Shown here piece by piece: positions 10,983 to 23,775 of a DNA stretch of 64,000 bases. Both the position numbers and the translations under genes were made by a program. The stretch is taken from positions 378,600 through 442,599 of the forward strand of contig VFFE01007039.1 of NCBI GenBank assembly GCA_008921705.1. The letters run 5' to 3'. This DNA is from Burhinus oedicnemus. Lineage: Eukaryota; Chordata; Aves; Charadriiformes; Burhinidae. Numbering within the stretch: the first letter of the stretch is position 1; every line of letters begins with the position of its first letter. Below the pieces are notes generated by a model that saw only the letters and a program-made list of their open reading frames with translations, was not told the DNA's origin and did no database searches.

Positions 10983-13900
10983 GTATCTAAAAAACATTTT
11001 TAAGTAATATACAAAGCTCCAGCAGTTGATGTAGCAGTATTTATTTTGATTGCCACATTACAGGTCCAGAAGAAGGAGTGTTTGGCTTGTTGTTTGTTTT
11101 TTTGTTTGGTTTTTGTTTTGTTTTCAACTGCTAAATGCTGTACATCTCCACAGACAGCTACGGACATTAGAAATGTACAGATCATCACAACCAGCCTGTG
11201 CTTATGTGCAGAGTAAAGGAATGAATAAACGAGGCTACTTAAACTATGTGAAGAACTACCGTTTTCTGCACATGCAATAGCAACAGGGAATTTGGATAAT
11301 CCACAAAGTCCAGTACTACCTAGAATTGTGCTATAGGTGGCTGATGTAGATCACAATGAAGGAGGACTGTTTGTGTTTGTCATTGCCTGGCTATGGGGGA
11401 TTGCTCAGAACATAACTAACTCAGATAAGGAAAACAGACAAGAGACCTTAGGAATGACTGATAAAGATCTCCACCTGTATGTTCCAGTTGTACTTACTTA
11501 ATTTCTTAACCTGCATGGATGCTAATACACAAAATAATTTAACATAATTATATCAACTATCAAAAACTATAAAGAAACATGTTTGCTTTAAGTTAATTTT
11601 AAAGAAACATTTAAACAGTTTCAGAAATTTAATTAAAGCACTTTATTTAAACACAGTAAAGAAAGCAATGGTCCTATGCTGTTTTTGAGTATTCTCTTGT
11701 TTTCCATCTATGATACAAATTCCCTACAATCCAGATTTCACCTAAGCCTTCCTAATACTCAGGTATTCATCTTGTAAAGCCTTGGGAATCCTAGGAAACA
11801 AAGTATTAGAAATGATGTTAGGGTATTTAATAATGTGTATCATCTAAGTACGGCTGCCTTTGAACTTCAGATGTTCTCAGCTCTCTTTTCAATCATAAGG
11901 ACAGGTTATACAGGATGACAGAGAGCATGGCCTTGTAAAACAGCTCAGTAAGAGGTCCAGAAGCAGAAGTGGAGCTGTTCACCTGTGGGCATGGAGAGCT
12001 GTTTTAACCGAAGATAGCTGCTTTATTACAATAGCTGTCTCCAAGTTCTTCAACAGTTACTGTGATGTACAAACACAAGCACGCTCATCTTCACTGCTGC
12101 TGTAACTCCAGTTCGCCAACCCCAGTTAATAATACTTTTTTTTTGCCCCCCACATGCAGGGACATCCCAGAAAATAGCCCTGCTGATATGGATTGGAACC
12201 AGAGCTTAGAAAAATAGGATAGATGCTTAAAACCATGCCTCGGCAAGAGAGGAGATACCACCTAGTGACCCCGTATCAGCATGGGACCTCATAGAAGTCA
12301 CAGAGGTGCCTTTAACGATGGCACTATGGAAGTTTTCAGCAGATACAATATTTCAAGTAAAATAGGCAACTCAACTTCCTAATTCCAACAAAAACAAAGG
12401 TAAAACTTACTTCTTTTCCCTGGTTTTTTAAGTGTTACATGGAGAAGATGGAAAATGAAGTTTAACAACACATGCCTCAGAGGCAAACCCAATGGGATTT
12501 GATTGAAGGCATTACTCATTACTCCCAAACAAAAATAACAAGTTTTGCTTGTTGACATTTTTCAAAAGAATGAAAAAATACCAGATTGTTATTCTGAAAT
12601 TCATCTCATGGCAGTAGCAGTAGCCTGTCATTAAAGGTAAGCAGGATGACAGGGAAGACAGAATGTAACCTTCCACTGACTCTTCAAAAAGTTGCAAGTG
12701 ATATACAGAGCTCTGATCTGAGCCGTGTGTTTGCAAAAGACATGCCTTCAGTCAGTACCAACTCAACGGAAAGAAAACTCTCTTATCTCGCCTCAGTTCC
12801 AGGAACTTGGTGCATCAATCACAGCAAATTTCAAAAATGGAGATATTGCACAAATAACAACAAGGTTCCTGAATAGGTAGCCGCAGTGAATTAATTAATT
12901 TCTATTTTATGAATTTTTTCTACCTCAGCAGCAGCCTATATTATACAAAATGTCTATTTAATTCACAAAATACATATTTAAAGGAGTTAAACATGCAAGT
13001 TTCAAATGTGATAATGGAAAACAAAATAACATTAAATCACACCCATTCTTAGTCAAGTATCTTTTTACTGCAGTCTGCTGCTGAGATCTGTAATAAAAAT
13101 GTTACAACTGCTACCAACATCAAAAGCCAGCCTAAGAATGAAGGATGTGTTCCTCTTGTCATCCCATGAATACAACCACTGCAACACGTATGCCACAGCA
13201 CCTGATTGCTGGGCACAACACATGGACATGTCTTATTGTTTGTAAGTATGTAGCTATGAAACTGTATGAGTTTTTTCAAAATATAATAATTTTCCTCATG
13301 AGGTCTTTCATCAAGTTTTGCTGCACTATTGCTACAACACAACACCATTAATTCCTGCAGAGGGTCCAGTGTATTAGTCCCACATAAAGTGGAATTACTC
13401 ATCTAATAAGAGGTTCTGCAAATATCCTCAACTTGGGTTTCAGGTTCCAGTTCAGAAGCAAACCGTCCTATCTCTTAAAAGCAAACACCAAGAGAAACAT
13501 GCTACCACTCTAACAGACCGGTTTGTAATATTGGCTAGCCATGCCCCTCTTCCGTACGCATTCACATATCAATCTATATTTTTCCTTCTACAAACATAAG
13601 TCTGGAATTCTTACACATACAGGCTCCGGTCCATGGATAAGTTGAGGGCTTTAACATCTTAAGGCAGCATGCATATTCCCACAGTGCAAAGTGAACGAAC
13701 ACAGTCTTTAAAAGGAAAAACAAGCACTATATTGCCTACCCCCGCAGAAAACTGGAAACTGAATCCTTGTGTAGTTGAATATCAAGATGGCTTACTAGTT
13801 GGATCAATGGCTCAGTGTCTCCACATCATTACAATAGATAAGATTCCTTATAAAAAAATAAAGCCAACCAAAGAAAAACAACCCAACAAATTTACTGTGG

Positions 13901-15157
13901 GTCAGTAACAAAACATCCTACTGTGTAACTTTAGATCTCAATGCTGAGAAAAAGGTAACCTCATTAAAACATAGTAGAAGCTTCTCATTATCGTTCAAGT
14001 CGGGCAAAATAGGAAAAAAATTGTCATATTGAGAAGGTTTGTCTCTCTCATGTTAAAATTAGAAGCAAAGGAAAAATAGAGAGAGAAGCATTCGAACTCA
14101 GCACTGGAGATGTAAACAAAACCCTTGCACACTGCAGTAATAATTTCCGAATTCTCTTTCAAACATCTGGGTACCCCAAATCCTCATGACAGTTAGCAAA
14201 GATTAATAAAAGAGCATCAATGCTGTGCTACTTCAACAGCTTGTCCCTACCAGGGAAGACATAGGCAGGAAAGAGACATGTAACATCAGCGACAACTAAA
14301 GCTACTCGAAGCATGTTTTAAGACAAAATGAAGCTGTATCCTCTATCCTGCCACCTGCCATTTGCTCCTGAACCCACGAGACAACACTGCATCTCTGGCA
14401 GGGCTTGAAGCTGGTGGCAGCTGTGCCACCAGGACATTTACAGCAGGGAGCAGAGGAAAGAGAAGTAAAATGGGGCAACTCGATCTGTTTTCCTCTCTTC
14501 ACATGGAAATAGTGCACCAAACAATGGGCTCCAGCTGGAAACCTCATTGTGTAAGTAATATAATTGAGGATGTTAGAGAAGTCAGTTACAGCCCATCTAC
14601 TCAATAAAAACATACTCCATGACAATTTTCTTAGAATGTGACAATGTCATCTTAGCATGTGGTTTCTGAGCAATAGACATAAGAAATTCAAGCAAGACAC
14701 ACTGCATCAGTAAAGAATGACAACAACAGAGTGAGCAATACCTGGCTTATTTTAATTAAATGTCCTTCCTCCAATAACCGTAAAGTGTTGAGTAGCATTT
14801 CACAACAGCTTAACTTAAAAATTTTGCAACAAACATATTTAACTGGTATCTTTTGTGAAACAGAAATGGAAACCACAAACTAAAGAGCATGCACTGCTTG
14901 CTGTAAAAACTATGAACTGTTGACTTAAAAAACGTGTTGCTCAATAGGTATTTTAACACTGATTTAATTCCTATTATGCCATTAACACTGAAAACCAATA
15001 TATTTCAAATACGAAGCAAACAATCCTCTTCCTCATGAGCTGTCAGTGGAACACAAAGGAATAAAGCCAGTAAGAACTGAGCTGCCATTTCAATATCTAC
15101 ATTATAAAAAAATGAGACATGTTAACATCATTAAACAAAAGACTGACAAATTTGAGG

Positions 15158-15197
15158 GTTTCTTTCTTAATGTCTAATGGGCGTTTCTTTCTTAATG
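15158..15197 (+). repeat. 15-bp direct repeat at the CR1 5' junction
   Basis: GTTTCTTTCTTAATG occurs at 15158-15172 and again at 15183-15197, a 25-bp period, with the second copy running straight into the CR1 sequence GGCTGCATAGGGAAG. The duplication lies exactly at the 5' truncation point of the element. Confidence 0.9.
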
Positions 15198-15793
15198 GGC
15201 TGCATAGGGAAGAGTGTGGCCAGTAGGTTGAGGGAGGTCATCCTCCCCCTCTACTCAGCACTGGTGAGGCCACAACTGGAATACTGTGTCCAGTTCTGGG
15301 CTCCTCAGTTCAAGCGGGACAGGGAACTTCTGGAGAGAGTCCAGCGTAGGGCAACAAAGATGACTGGGGGATTGGAGCATCTCCCTCATGAGGAAAGGCT
15401 GAGAGAGCTGGGACTCTTTAGCCTGGACAAGAGAAGGCTGAGGGGAGACCTTATTCTTGCTTACAAGTATCTAAAGGGTGGGCTGAAGGAGGATGGAGCC
15501 AGACTCTTTTCAGTGGTTCCCAGTGACAGGATGAGGGGCAACGGGCGCAAGCTGGAACATAGGAAGTTCCATTCAAACATAAGAAAAAACTTCTTTACAG
15601 TGAGGGTGACAGAGCACTGGAACAGGCTGCCCAGGGGGGTTGTGGAGTCCCCTTCTCTGGAGATTTTCAAGACCTGCCTGGATGCAGTCCTGAGTAATGT
15701 GCTCTAGGCATTCTTGCGTCAGCAGGGGAGTTGGACTAGATGATCTCTGGAGGTCCCTTCCAACTCTGAAAATTCCGTGATTCTGTGATTCCG
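15195..15793 (+). mobile_element. CR1 LINE, 5'-truncated, with open pol C-terminal frame
   Basis: This is a CR1 3' fragment of about 600 bp. From 15231 to 15707 one frame stays open and encodes the C-terminal end of the CR1 reverse-transcriptase polyprotein, with the usual landmarks in order: [74 protein letters not shown], then a stop. After the stop come the 3' UTR (GGACTAGATGATCTCTGGAG, GGTCCCTTCCAACTC) and the octamer tail ATTCCGTG-ATTCTGTG-ATTCCGT. The catalytic reverse-transcriptase and endonuclease parts are missing, so it cannot move by itself. The absence of stops suggests a fairly recent insertion. It is antisense to CDKAL1. Confidence 0.95.
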
Positions 15794-18700
15794 TCTACAA
15801 TAGGCCAGGACCACCAGCAGTGTCATCTTCTAGTCCTCTGGATCCTTAAGAGATCTGTATCAAAGTTATGTTGGGGAGCTGCTACCTTCATCACTGTATA
15901 CTATTTCTATAGTAAACACGAGGAATCTTTTCCCATTGCAATAACGTTTAGAAATGATGCTGATTTTTCCCCTCAGCCCCTCAATCCAAGCTCCATTTCA
16001 AGGGATGTTCATGAATTACCAAACACAGTAAGAAAACCAAGCATTCCACACCACCACCTGCAAGGTGAATCAGGCTTGTCTTGAATGGCTGCCCGTATTT
16101 GTGTATTAGCAATGAGCACCTAGGCTCACATCATTATACACAGTCCAAACTGAGACTGCATTTATCCACATTTCAAAAGACAAATTTCAGCATGGCAACA
16201 AATGGCGAACCCTACAAAGTTATCACATTCTGAAGCCCCAGGTTTACCAATACATTAGATTGATATTAGTTCAGGACTAAATCATAAGCAGCTCTGCTGA
16301 ACCATAGAAGTAAGGTCAGAACAAAGCCTGTGCAAAAGCACATATTCACCTGTTTTCTAGAATGTCTGAGTATAGGTATGTTACATGCATGCATACATAT
16401 ACAGTTAAATTCACAGGCCACAAATGAAATTACATGCAACAGGACCAAAAGAGGCCATATAACTTTAATTGTATAGAAACAAAATAACCATAGCTTCCAC
16501 TTCCCAGGTAAACGTTCAGCAATTATAATTTGCATTTCACAAGTCCTTAAATTTTATGGTCTCTGTCTTGAAAGAACATCGTGTATCAAATGTCTTTGCT
16601 GGTTAAGCCCAACACAGTTCATGTAACTAAGCTAGCAAATGTGTCCAACCCCAGCTAAACAATAGACCACCTGCTAACAGCAAGAAATAAAATGCAAAAG
16701 CAGGAAATCTCAGGAAGTATAATTTCAAGTTCAGATATTAAAGCTCAAAGTGGCAGCATCTGAAACAAAGGATAACCTGAAATAAAAATCCCATTTTCTG
16801 CTGCTGTCCTTGTATAAGAAGTTACACATCCTGCATTCAGGTTTCAAGTTAAACATGGTAATTGTTTTCTGGAATGATGTGAATGAGAAGTTTTCATTGT
16901 ACTTAGGAAACATCCATGGTTGAATCTTTTCTGACTCTAAATAACATTTGTGACTCTCCTTCATTTTTTTTGAGTTACAGGTATCACAGCTCCACAGACA
17001 AAAATATGCAGTATATTTGATGCCTGGCATAAGGTAACTGCATGCAAACCAGAGGTCTACCACAGAAACAAGCTACTTGAAGGGTATTCTTTTCATGAAA
17101 AACTCCACAAGCAAAGACAAAAATAAAAACTGGAGGCATATTTAATTTTTATGAGAAAAATCCACGCTACCCACTATGATAAGAGGTATTCACAAATTGC
17201 TTGTACAATGAGTTTTGCTATATTTTAGACATTTTATTTGACATTGTCCTTTTGTAAAAAACGAGCCTCTGCATCTTCAGTACTAGATCTCCCTTGAAAT
17301 CATGCTAATAAACTACAATACACCCAAGAAAAACAATAGGCCTTTTCCTATTTGGAGCAAGTGTGTATACAGTTTGTTGGTTAGTATTTGTGTCATGTTG
17401 GTAGCTGGAGGCACTAATGAAGTTCAGTTTCCATTGTGCTGTGGGCTGTAAAACCAATACATGAAGAAGTTGATTATTTATCCTGTTAAAAGCAGTTATC
17501 AGATGTTACATCTTAGGGAAGTTTCAAATTCAAACACATACTTGGAGTAAAACGCTTCTGTGGTCAACTGCTTCTTGTTGTTGGCCTGTGCTTCTGCTGT
17601 TTCTTCATGAAAATAAAAAAAAGTTTACAAGTCTTAGGAAATGTTGGCTAAAAAGTTAAATTCAAAAGAAATAGTTGCCCATGTTCTTGTCCCTCATATA
17701 AGAGCTGTGCACCAAGGGTCAAGATAGCAGCAGAAGTATTCAACGCCAAATGGGAACTGCTGTATTGCATTGGCAATATCCCAACTTGCCTTGACTAAAT
17801 ATGCCAAAACAACATCTCAATATACCATCTTTACAGACGTGCATTAGACAGAGTCACAAATTACAACAAAGCTCAGTGTAAAAAGCAAGAGTTTTGTTGA
17901 ATACAGACGAAACAGAAAAAACCCCAATATTATTTTTGCCCTTCCTAAGTTAGCTTCTAACACAACCACGTGATGACACCCTTTCAAAAGTATGAAAGAG
18001 GATGCTTTTTCCACTCAAGCTCACCCAGACAAGCAAGCAGTTTGTGTTTTAGGACAAATACACATTAAGTATTAGTAGTTGGTCTTTTGAACTGAAAACA
18101 AACGCATGCCACACCTGTCAGTAAGGACAAGTTTAGCTCATATTGACTTCTGCATTAATCCTGCTGCAGCAAGTTTCTGCATGCTTTCCTGGGCTCCCTC
18201 CCTAGGAAAAGTCAGGCCTGCTAGGACAACAGCCAACGTGCCCTAATTAGGTATTCAGAGCTATCAACCACCTGCTTCCAGCACTCAAGGCATTAACCTT
18301 TCCTGCTCAGTTCATCTGCCTTGAAATGGTAAAACGAAACACCTGTTAACACAGAGGGTCATACAGTATGCAAAACACTGATTCTGTTAAGCTCATATAA
18401 CCCATCTTAAAACCAGCTAACAAGAACCACACCTTTTATTGCTCTAATATTCATCACACGCTTTCTTTTTTTAATATACATGTGGGCAAGAGATCTCTGT
18501 TTTTCCTCATCTTAAAGAGAACTCCCAATCTCCACTTCTTACTAGGACTTTCATAATGAATGTTTTAAAACAGCAGTGATCACTTAGTGTGGAAAGTTTT
18601 ATTTTCACCTTAGCCCAACGCCTGTCCCACTGAAAAGTAAAAAGTTAGCCTTGCTGGAACCAATAATCCTTCTTAAAAGTGAAGCAGAATCTATTTGCTG

Positions 18701-21225
18701 TTCTCTTTTTCAGCACCTTGTTGAAAATATTCTGATCTACTAGATACACACTCTGAAAAGCAAGAAAAAAAACCAAAACAAAACACCAAAACATGCCAAA
18801 GCCTTTTCCACCTCTTATGACTGTACTTTCAGAGCAGAGCAAACCAAACCAAACCAATCGGAGCTCTGTCCTGGTGCTGTCCCACATCCTTTCCATGGAC
18901 CTCAATTAATATTATGTCTTCTCTCAGTAATGTTATTACATATTTGAAGCAAATCTAAACTGTCTTAGTCTCCTGCACACTTTTTAGTGCTGCAGCAATT
19001 AATTCAGTTACTTCCTATGAGAAAGAAAAAACAAATCCCCCAACAGAAGGGAGATGAATGTCAGGTGGCAGAGGTAGCAAGAACCCCAATGACACACCAC
19101 CAAATTAACTGCAATCCAGAAAGTTCAGCTAAAGTAGTCCACTACTGGTCACTGTCTGCTTGGATAAGTCACAGATATTTTTCCAAGGAAAAGAAAGTAG
19201 ACCTAGCCTACTGTCTGAAGTCATAAAAAAGCAAACTACAATGTCTCAGACTGCTTCCATTTCCAGTAGTCCTCTGCTATCTCACCACTGTATGAACCAC
19301 AAGCTCTTAACGAACCATCACCAGCTTTCTTTGCATTAGCAAAGTCAGCAGGAGCATTCTCCACCTTCAGCCATGCTGATTTACAAAGTGTTAGTATTCT
19401 AATCCCATTCCACCATTCAGATTCCTTAAACTCATCTACACAAAAGCAGATTTTATTCTATTCTACACTATAACACAAACTAGATTTTTTCAAATTTTTA
19501 TTTAGTAGCCTGTTTTTTGAACTGCAAACAAACAGAAAACACTGACTAGGAAGGACAAACTAGAGGTTAACCTGCTAATCTGAATTGTGAGTTTAATCAA
19601 GGGAGGAACTTTAACCAATGTGCTAGAAATTTAGCACTAGTGTTTCAGAATGAGGCCTCCTTTGGTGAAGAGAAATCATTGCCCTCATTCCGCTAAAACA
19701 GGCGAGACATTTTCCAATAGGTTTTAACATGCTTTTCATGCAAACACCCATAACGCAAGACCAAGCATAGTTTTGTTCAAATTTCTCCCATCCCTCAAAA
19801 AGCATCTTCTTCAAAGCCTCTGATTAAGTAACAAAACAAACCTGAGACTTCTAGCCCAAAACGGTGCCTCCATCTTCCTGATCATTTCCATTGTATCTGA
19901 CCCTGGTGCGGGCAAAGAGGGGGCAGCCAGCACTAAGAGCCCAACAGGAAGGTCACATCCCCAAAGCAGGCATATGGCAGAACAGCATGAGAAACACTGA
20001 GAAAGGCTGATACTTAGTTTTGCTAATTTTATTAAATCTGCTTGGTTGCAGAGGTTTCCTAGAATTATGCAATTCGACCAAGCCTGAGAGGAGGGGGAAG
20101 AACAACTGTTTTGTCTTTCAACTAAAGACAACATCAGCAATGCAGTCTAAAGAGAATTAGATCCCCTTTTAAGTGTTGCTCACTTTCTTAAAACAGGTTT
20201 CAGACAGTTATACATGCATGCAAGTTCTTGTTCTAAAATGCTGAAAAAAGACCGAGTCTAGCTGTGTGCCCATTCTGGTTGATGAGGGGGAAGGTGGAAG
20301 TTTTACTCCATAAACTACCCAGGGAGCCATACTTTCCAAATCAGAAGCCTTCCTTGTCTATCCCTATCACTGAAATGTAATAGATTTGCATTAGTTTGCA
20401 AAGAAAAGTGTATCTTGTATATTTAACGATGAACTATACTGATGTTCAATGTCTGTAAACACTGCTTGTAACACACCAGCGAGGAGCCTACATAGCTGGG
20501 GACCTGTAACTACAGCCCAATCAGAAAGTTCAAATATAGATACATGAAGGCATGAAACAGAGCTTGCCTCTCATGCCCTGGTAATATTTTATTCTTTAAA
20601 ATGGCAATCAAATATACATCAGTCCCTAATGATCTGGCTCAAGGCTTAGAGAGTACTAAAAGCTAATTAGACCCCTAAAGCATCTGAGGCTTAATAAGCA
20701 GTGTAGAACTAAGGCCACTGCACTATCTAACCTCTAAAAGCACCAATATCATGGAGTATTTAAAATAGTCCCAAATGTGTTCACGTTAAAGACAGAAAGA
20801 TTTCAAGAACAGTGCTTAAAAGTTGATTTTAACAGGCCCTCTACTTTTTTTTTTTAACCTTGTGAAATGTTAAACTAAAGCGCACACAAGTTTATAACCC
20901 AGGCTTTTGCAAATCTCCTTTGCAAAATGTGGCCATGTAAGATATGTAATCACAAGCAGTCCATAATCCTTTTACCTTCTAAACACTCTACAACGGAAAA
21001 CACTCAGTTCTATATGGTCTGCTTTTCCTCTGCATTTTATAACTTCATGTCAAACAGCTTTTAACATGCTCTTTTACGACAGAGATGTGTGCAAGAAAAG
21101 GAATGCACTCAAATGCAGCAAAAAACCTTCCACTAACAAATATCATTTATATCACAGAATCTTTCAACAGCTATGTTTTCTATCAACCTAAGACAATAAA
21201 AGCATGGATGGCAATATTCGGTAAG

Positions 21226-21246
21226 TTTTTTTTTTTAAAAAAAAAA
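21226..21246. repeat. T11-A10 homopolymer palindrome
   Basis: Eleven T are followed directly by ten A, the same type of block as at 9224-9241. Confidence 0.95.
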
Positions 21247-22328
21247 GAAAAACCTGACCCAATCAGTAAGTTTTTAAATGAAGACTTTTTGTTCTAAGCA
21301 TATAAAATCATTTTGCAGCATTTGTAAGCCAGAGAGCACAATGCTATGCCCCATGGTAAAGCTTAACAAACTATGTATCGGTGAAACTCATATTGCTCAA
21401 GCTGAGAAACATTAACAAAATGAACAGAAAAATAAAATTCATTGAAGTGTTGTATAATACGGATGAGCACAGCTATAGGAAAACAGAAATCTCAAATGCT
21501 GAAGCAGAAAACTCTTCCTTCTAGAAATTTTTGTCAGAAAAAATGCTGAACCTCAAAAAAAAAAAAATCATCTGTTGGATACAAGAGAAGTATTCAGTGT
21601 TTGAAACTAGTTAATTTGTCCCCTTTATATCAAAGATTAGTGCTATCTAAAAAAAATTATTTATTTATTAAACAGAATGAGCTACATTATGCTACACAAC
21701 TAATTTTAAAACTAATTTTGGTTAATGGTGTGTGATTGGTGAGATCTTTACAGATCTCCCATGACTGTAAAAATGTAAGCATTGTGCATAAACCTACCCC
21801 AATCCAGGCTTTGATGAAGCCAGAGTACAACAGTCACATAATCTTTTCCAGTTGCTTTTAGAAAAGAACCGTGATTTAAAATTCTAGTTAATAGACTTAT
21901 AGCCTCCCTTTAAAACTTAGTTATCTGGGGAAGATGTTTCTCTTGCACAGGAAATACCGCATGTATCTTGAATACAAGCATTTCCTCAATCTGTGAGCAT
22001 GCGAGCCTTTCATCATGGCAAAATGATAGATTTTCATCAACATTATCTGGACTAATTCAGGGGATCTAAGCAAGAAAGAATATTATTGGCAACTTCTCTT
22101 AAAAAAAAAAAAAAAAACACCAAAACATCAAGTGCCAAGTTTCCTCCTGCCCATTGAAGCTTGTTCCACAGATATTTTTACTTCAGACAACCTAGTTCTT
22201 CCCCAGATTTCTTCAATACAAGAGCAGCGGAAAATAGCAGTACTCCTAGCTACAGTTCTTAGAGCTGTCCTGTTACTTTAAGCACTCTGACACAAACACT
22301 AAAAGTCATGGCAACATATGACTTCTAT

Positions 22329-22387
22329 AAAATGCAGTAAGTGCAAGGCTATGACAATAAAATGCAATAAAATGTAAGGCCATGACA
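22329..22387 (+). repeat. Two-copy tandem duplication, ~30-bp period
   Basis: Unit 1 (22329-22356, AAAATGCAGTAAG...GGCTATGACA) and unit 2 (22359-22387, AAAATGCAATAAA...GGCCATGACA) align over 28-29 bp with about four mismatches and one indel. It is an old local duplication. Confidence 0.8.
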
Positions 22388-22766
22388 CTCATCTCAAATG
22401 CAGTGGAGGTGATCTTCTTATGCTAACAGGATCTATAAAATAAATAGCTTTGAAATACTTATGTTTGCTCTTCCAGAGGTACTTCACAGCTTAAACTTTC
22501 CTGTATAAACAAGTGTAAATCGCAGTCTGCTTTTACACTGGAAATGTATAAATAAAAGTAAAAGGCTTAAAGCTGCTTTAAAGAAAGTGGTAACACTTTA
22601 TTTCACTTTGAAAGTGGGATTTTGGTTTTCTGCTTGATTTGCAAAAATGCATCATATAAATCACATTTGCAAATGTTAACAAAGAAACAAAAAAGTCTTC
22701 TTCCTTGCAAAGATGAGAAGCAGCAGAAAGTCCTTATCTCATATCTCTGAACAAGCTTTTCTGTTG

Positions 22767-23335
22767 AGGGAAGTGATCGTCCCCCTGTACTTGGCACTGG
22801 TGGGGCCGCACCATGAATACTGTGTTCAGTTTTGGGCCCCTCACTACCAGACAGACATTGAGGTGCTGGAGCTTATCCAAAGAAGAGCAACAAAGCTGGT
22901 GGGGGGTCTAGAACACAAGTGTTATGAGGAAGCAGCTGAGGGAACTGGGGTTGTTTAGTCTGGAGAAAAGGAGGCTGAGGGGAGACCTTATTGCTCTCTA
23001 CAGCTACCTGAAAGGAGGTGGTAGTGAGGTGGGGGTTGGTCTCTTCTCCCAAGTCACAAGTGATAGGAGAACAGGAAATGGTCTCAGGTTACACCAGGGG
23101 AGGTTTAGATTGGATATTAGGAAAAAATTCTTCACCGAAAGGGTTATCAAGCATTGGAACAGGCTGCCCAGGGAAGTGGTGGAATTGCCATCCCTGGAGG
23201 TATTTAAAAGACGGGTAGACGTGGTGCTGAGGGACATGGTTTAGTGGTGGTTTTGGCAGTGTTAGGTTGATGGTTGGACTTGATGATCTTAAAGTTCCCT
23301 TCCAACCTCAGCAATTCTATGATTTTATGATTCTG
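22767..23335 (+). mobile_element. Young CR1 LINE copy B1
   Basis: This is a 5'-truncated CR1 3' end of about 570 bp. The pol C-terminus is split by a 1-nt insertion near 22930. The first frame ends ...[20 protein letters not shown] and the next frame resumes at [20 protein letters not shown], through [20 protein letters not shown] to the stop. The 3' UTR (GGACTTGATGATCTTAAAG, TTCCCTTCCAACCTC) and the ATTCTATG/ATTCTG tail are intact. It is almost identical to the minus-strand copy at 34805-35367; I could see only two substitutions over the shared length (22852 region CTACCAG/CTACAAG; 23138 region CACCGAAAG/CACTGAAAG). It is antisense to CDKAL1. Confidence 0.95.
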
Positions 23336-23726
23336 TTTCTTAAAGAATAACCTCTTTCCGTCCTTAACATCAACACAATTACATTCAGTGAACAGAAATT
23401 CTGCAGCATCCAGAGGTACTCCTGCCTTTTACTCTTCAAATTAGTCCACTTGGTCCTGAGTCTTAAACAATTTGCATGGTCTAAGATCAAAGTGCTGTTA
23501 AACTAGCATTTCATTAAATTCTGCAGGTTTTGGTGCTCCTTCTAGCATAAAAGTGAGATCCCACACATAGTGTTTATTCATGAACTGGTGAAAGCCGAAG
23601 CAAGGAGAGAACTGGAAGCCACACAGTGCTAAAACTCCTCACATTTCTGTCACAACTCACAGCTATCACAAAGAAAAGGGTTGAATACACACCAGAGCAT
23701 GCCTTCAAGTGAATGCAGTAACATAT

Positions 23727-23775
23727 ACATAAGAGAATATATGTTAATATTATATATTAATTATATATATTATAT
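23727..23775. repeat. AT-rich low-complexity (TATA/ATTA)
   Basis: This is an imperfect run of TATATTAATTATATATATTAT-type sequence with no G or C over about 40 bp. Confidence 0.85.

Larger units (their letters stand above)
7850..15157. other. Unique intronic sequence with simple repeats
   Basis: Apart from the 8.05-kb hairpin there are only AT-rich unique DNA and short low-complexity stretches: CAACAACAACC-type at 8187-8225, T9A9 at 9224-9241, TA/CA dinucleotides at 10950-10982, and GTTTT-rich sequence at 11092-11126. Minus frame 13402..13049 (117 codons) has one hydrophobic stretch (LGWLLMLVAVVTFLLQ) but no family resemblance. Confidence 0.5.
15794..22766. other. Unique intronic sequence, few features
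   Basis: No repeat family is recognisable. Visible items are a T11A10 block at 21226-21246, a short tandem duplication at 22329-22387 and an exon-like open patch on the minus strand near 17.54-17.61 kb. Confidence 0.5.

Noticed and set aside
13049..13402. 117-codon minus-strand frame with a hydrophobic segment
   Set aside because: A single hydrophobic run is not enough. No viral or host membrane-protein motif was recognised, and a large open frame on the other strand overlaps it.
17560..17595. TTCTTGTTGTTGGCCTGTGC as a candidate for the next CDKAL1 exon (KKIVLAGCVPQAQ)
   Set aside because: Translated on the minus strand it gives AQANNKKQLTTE, without the AGC cysteine motif. It is therefore listed only as an unidentified patch.
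21155..21180. ATCACAGAATCTTTCAACAG as a CR1 tail
   Set aside because: Only about ten bases resemble the octamer tail and the adjoining CR1 3' UTR is absent.
23004..23237. Open frames antisense or out of frame within CR1 B1, and the same at 34897-35130 in B2
   Set aside because: They are shadows of the CR1 pol C-terminal frame and identical in both copies because the copies are nearly identical.
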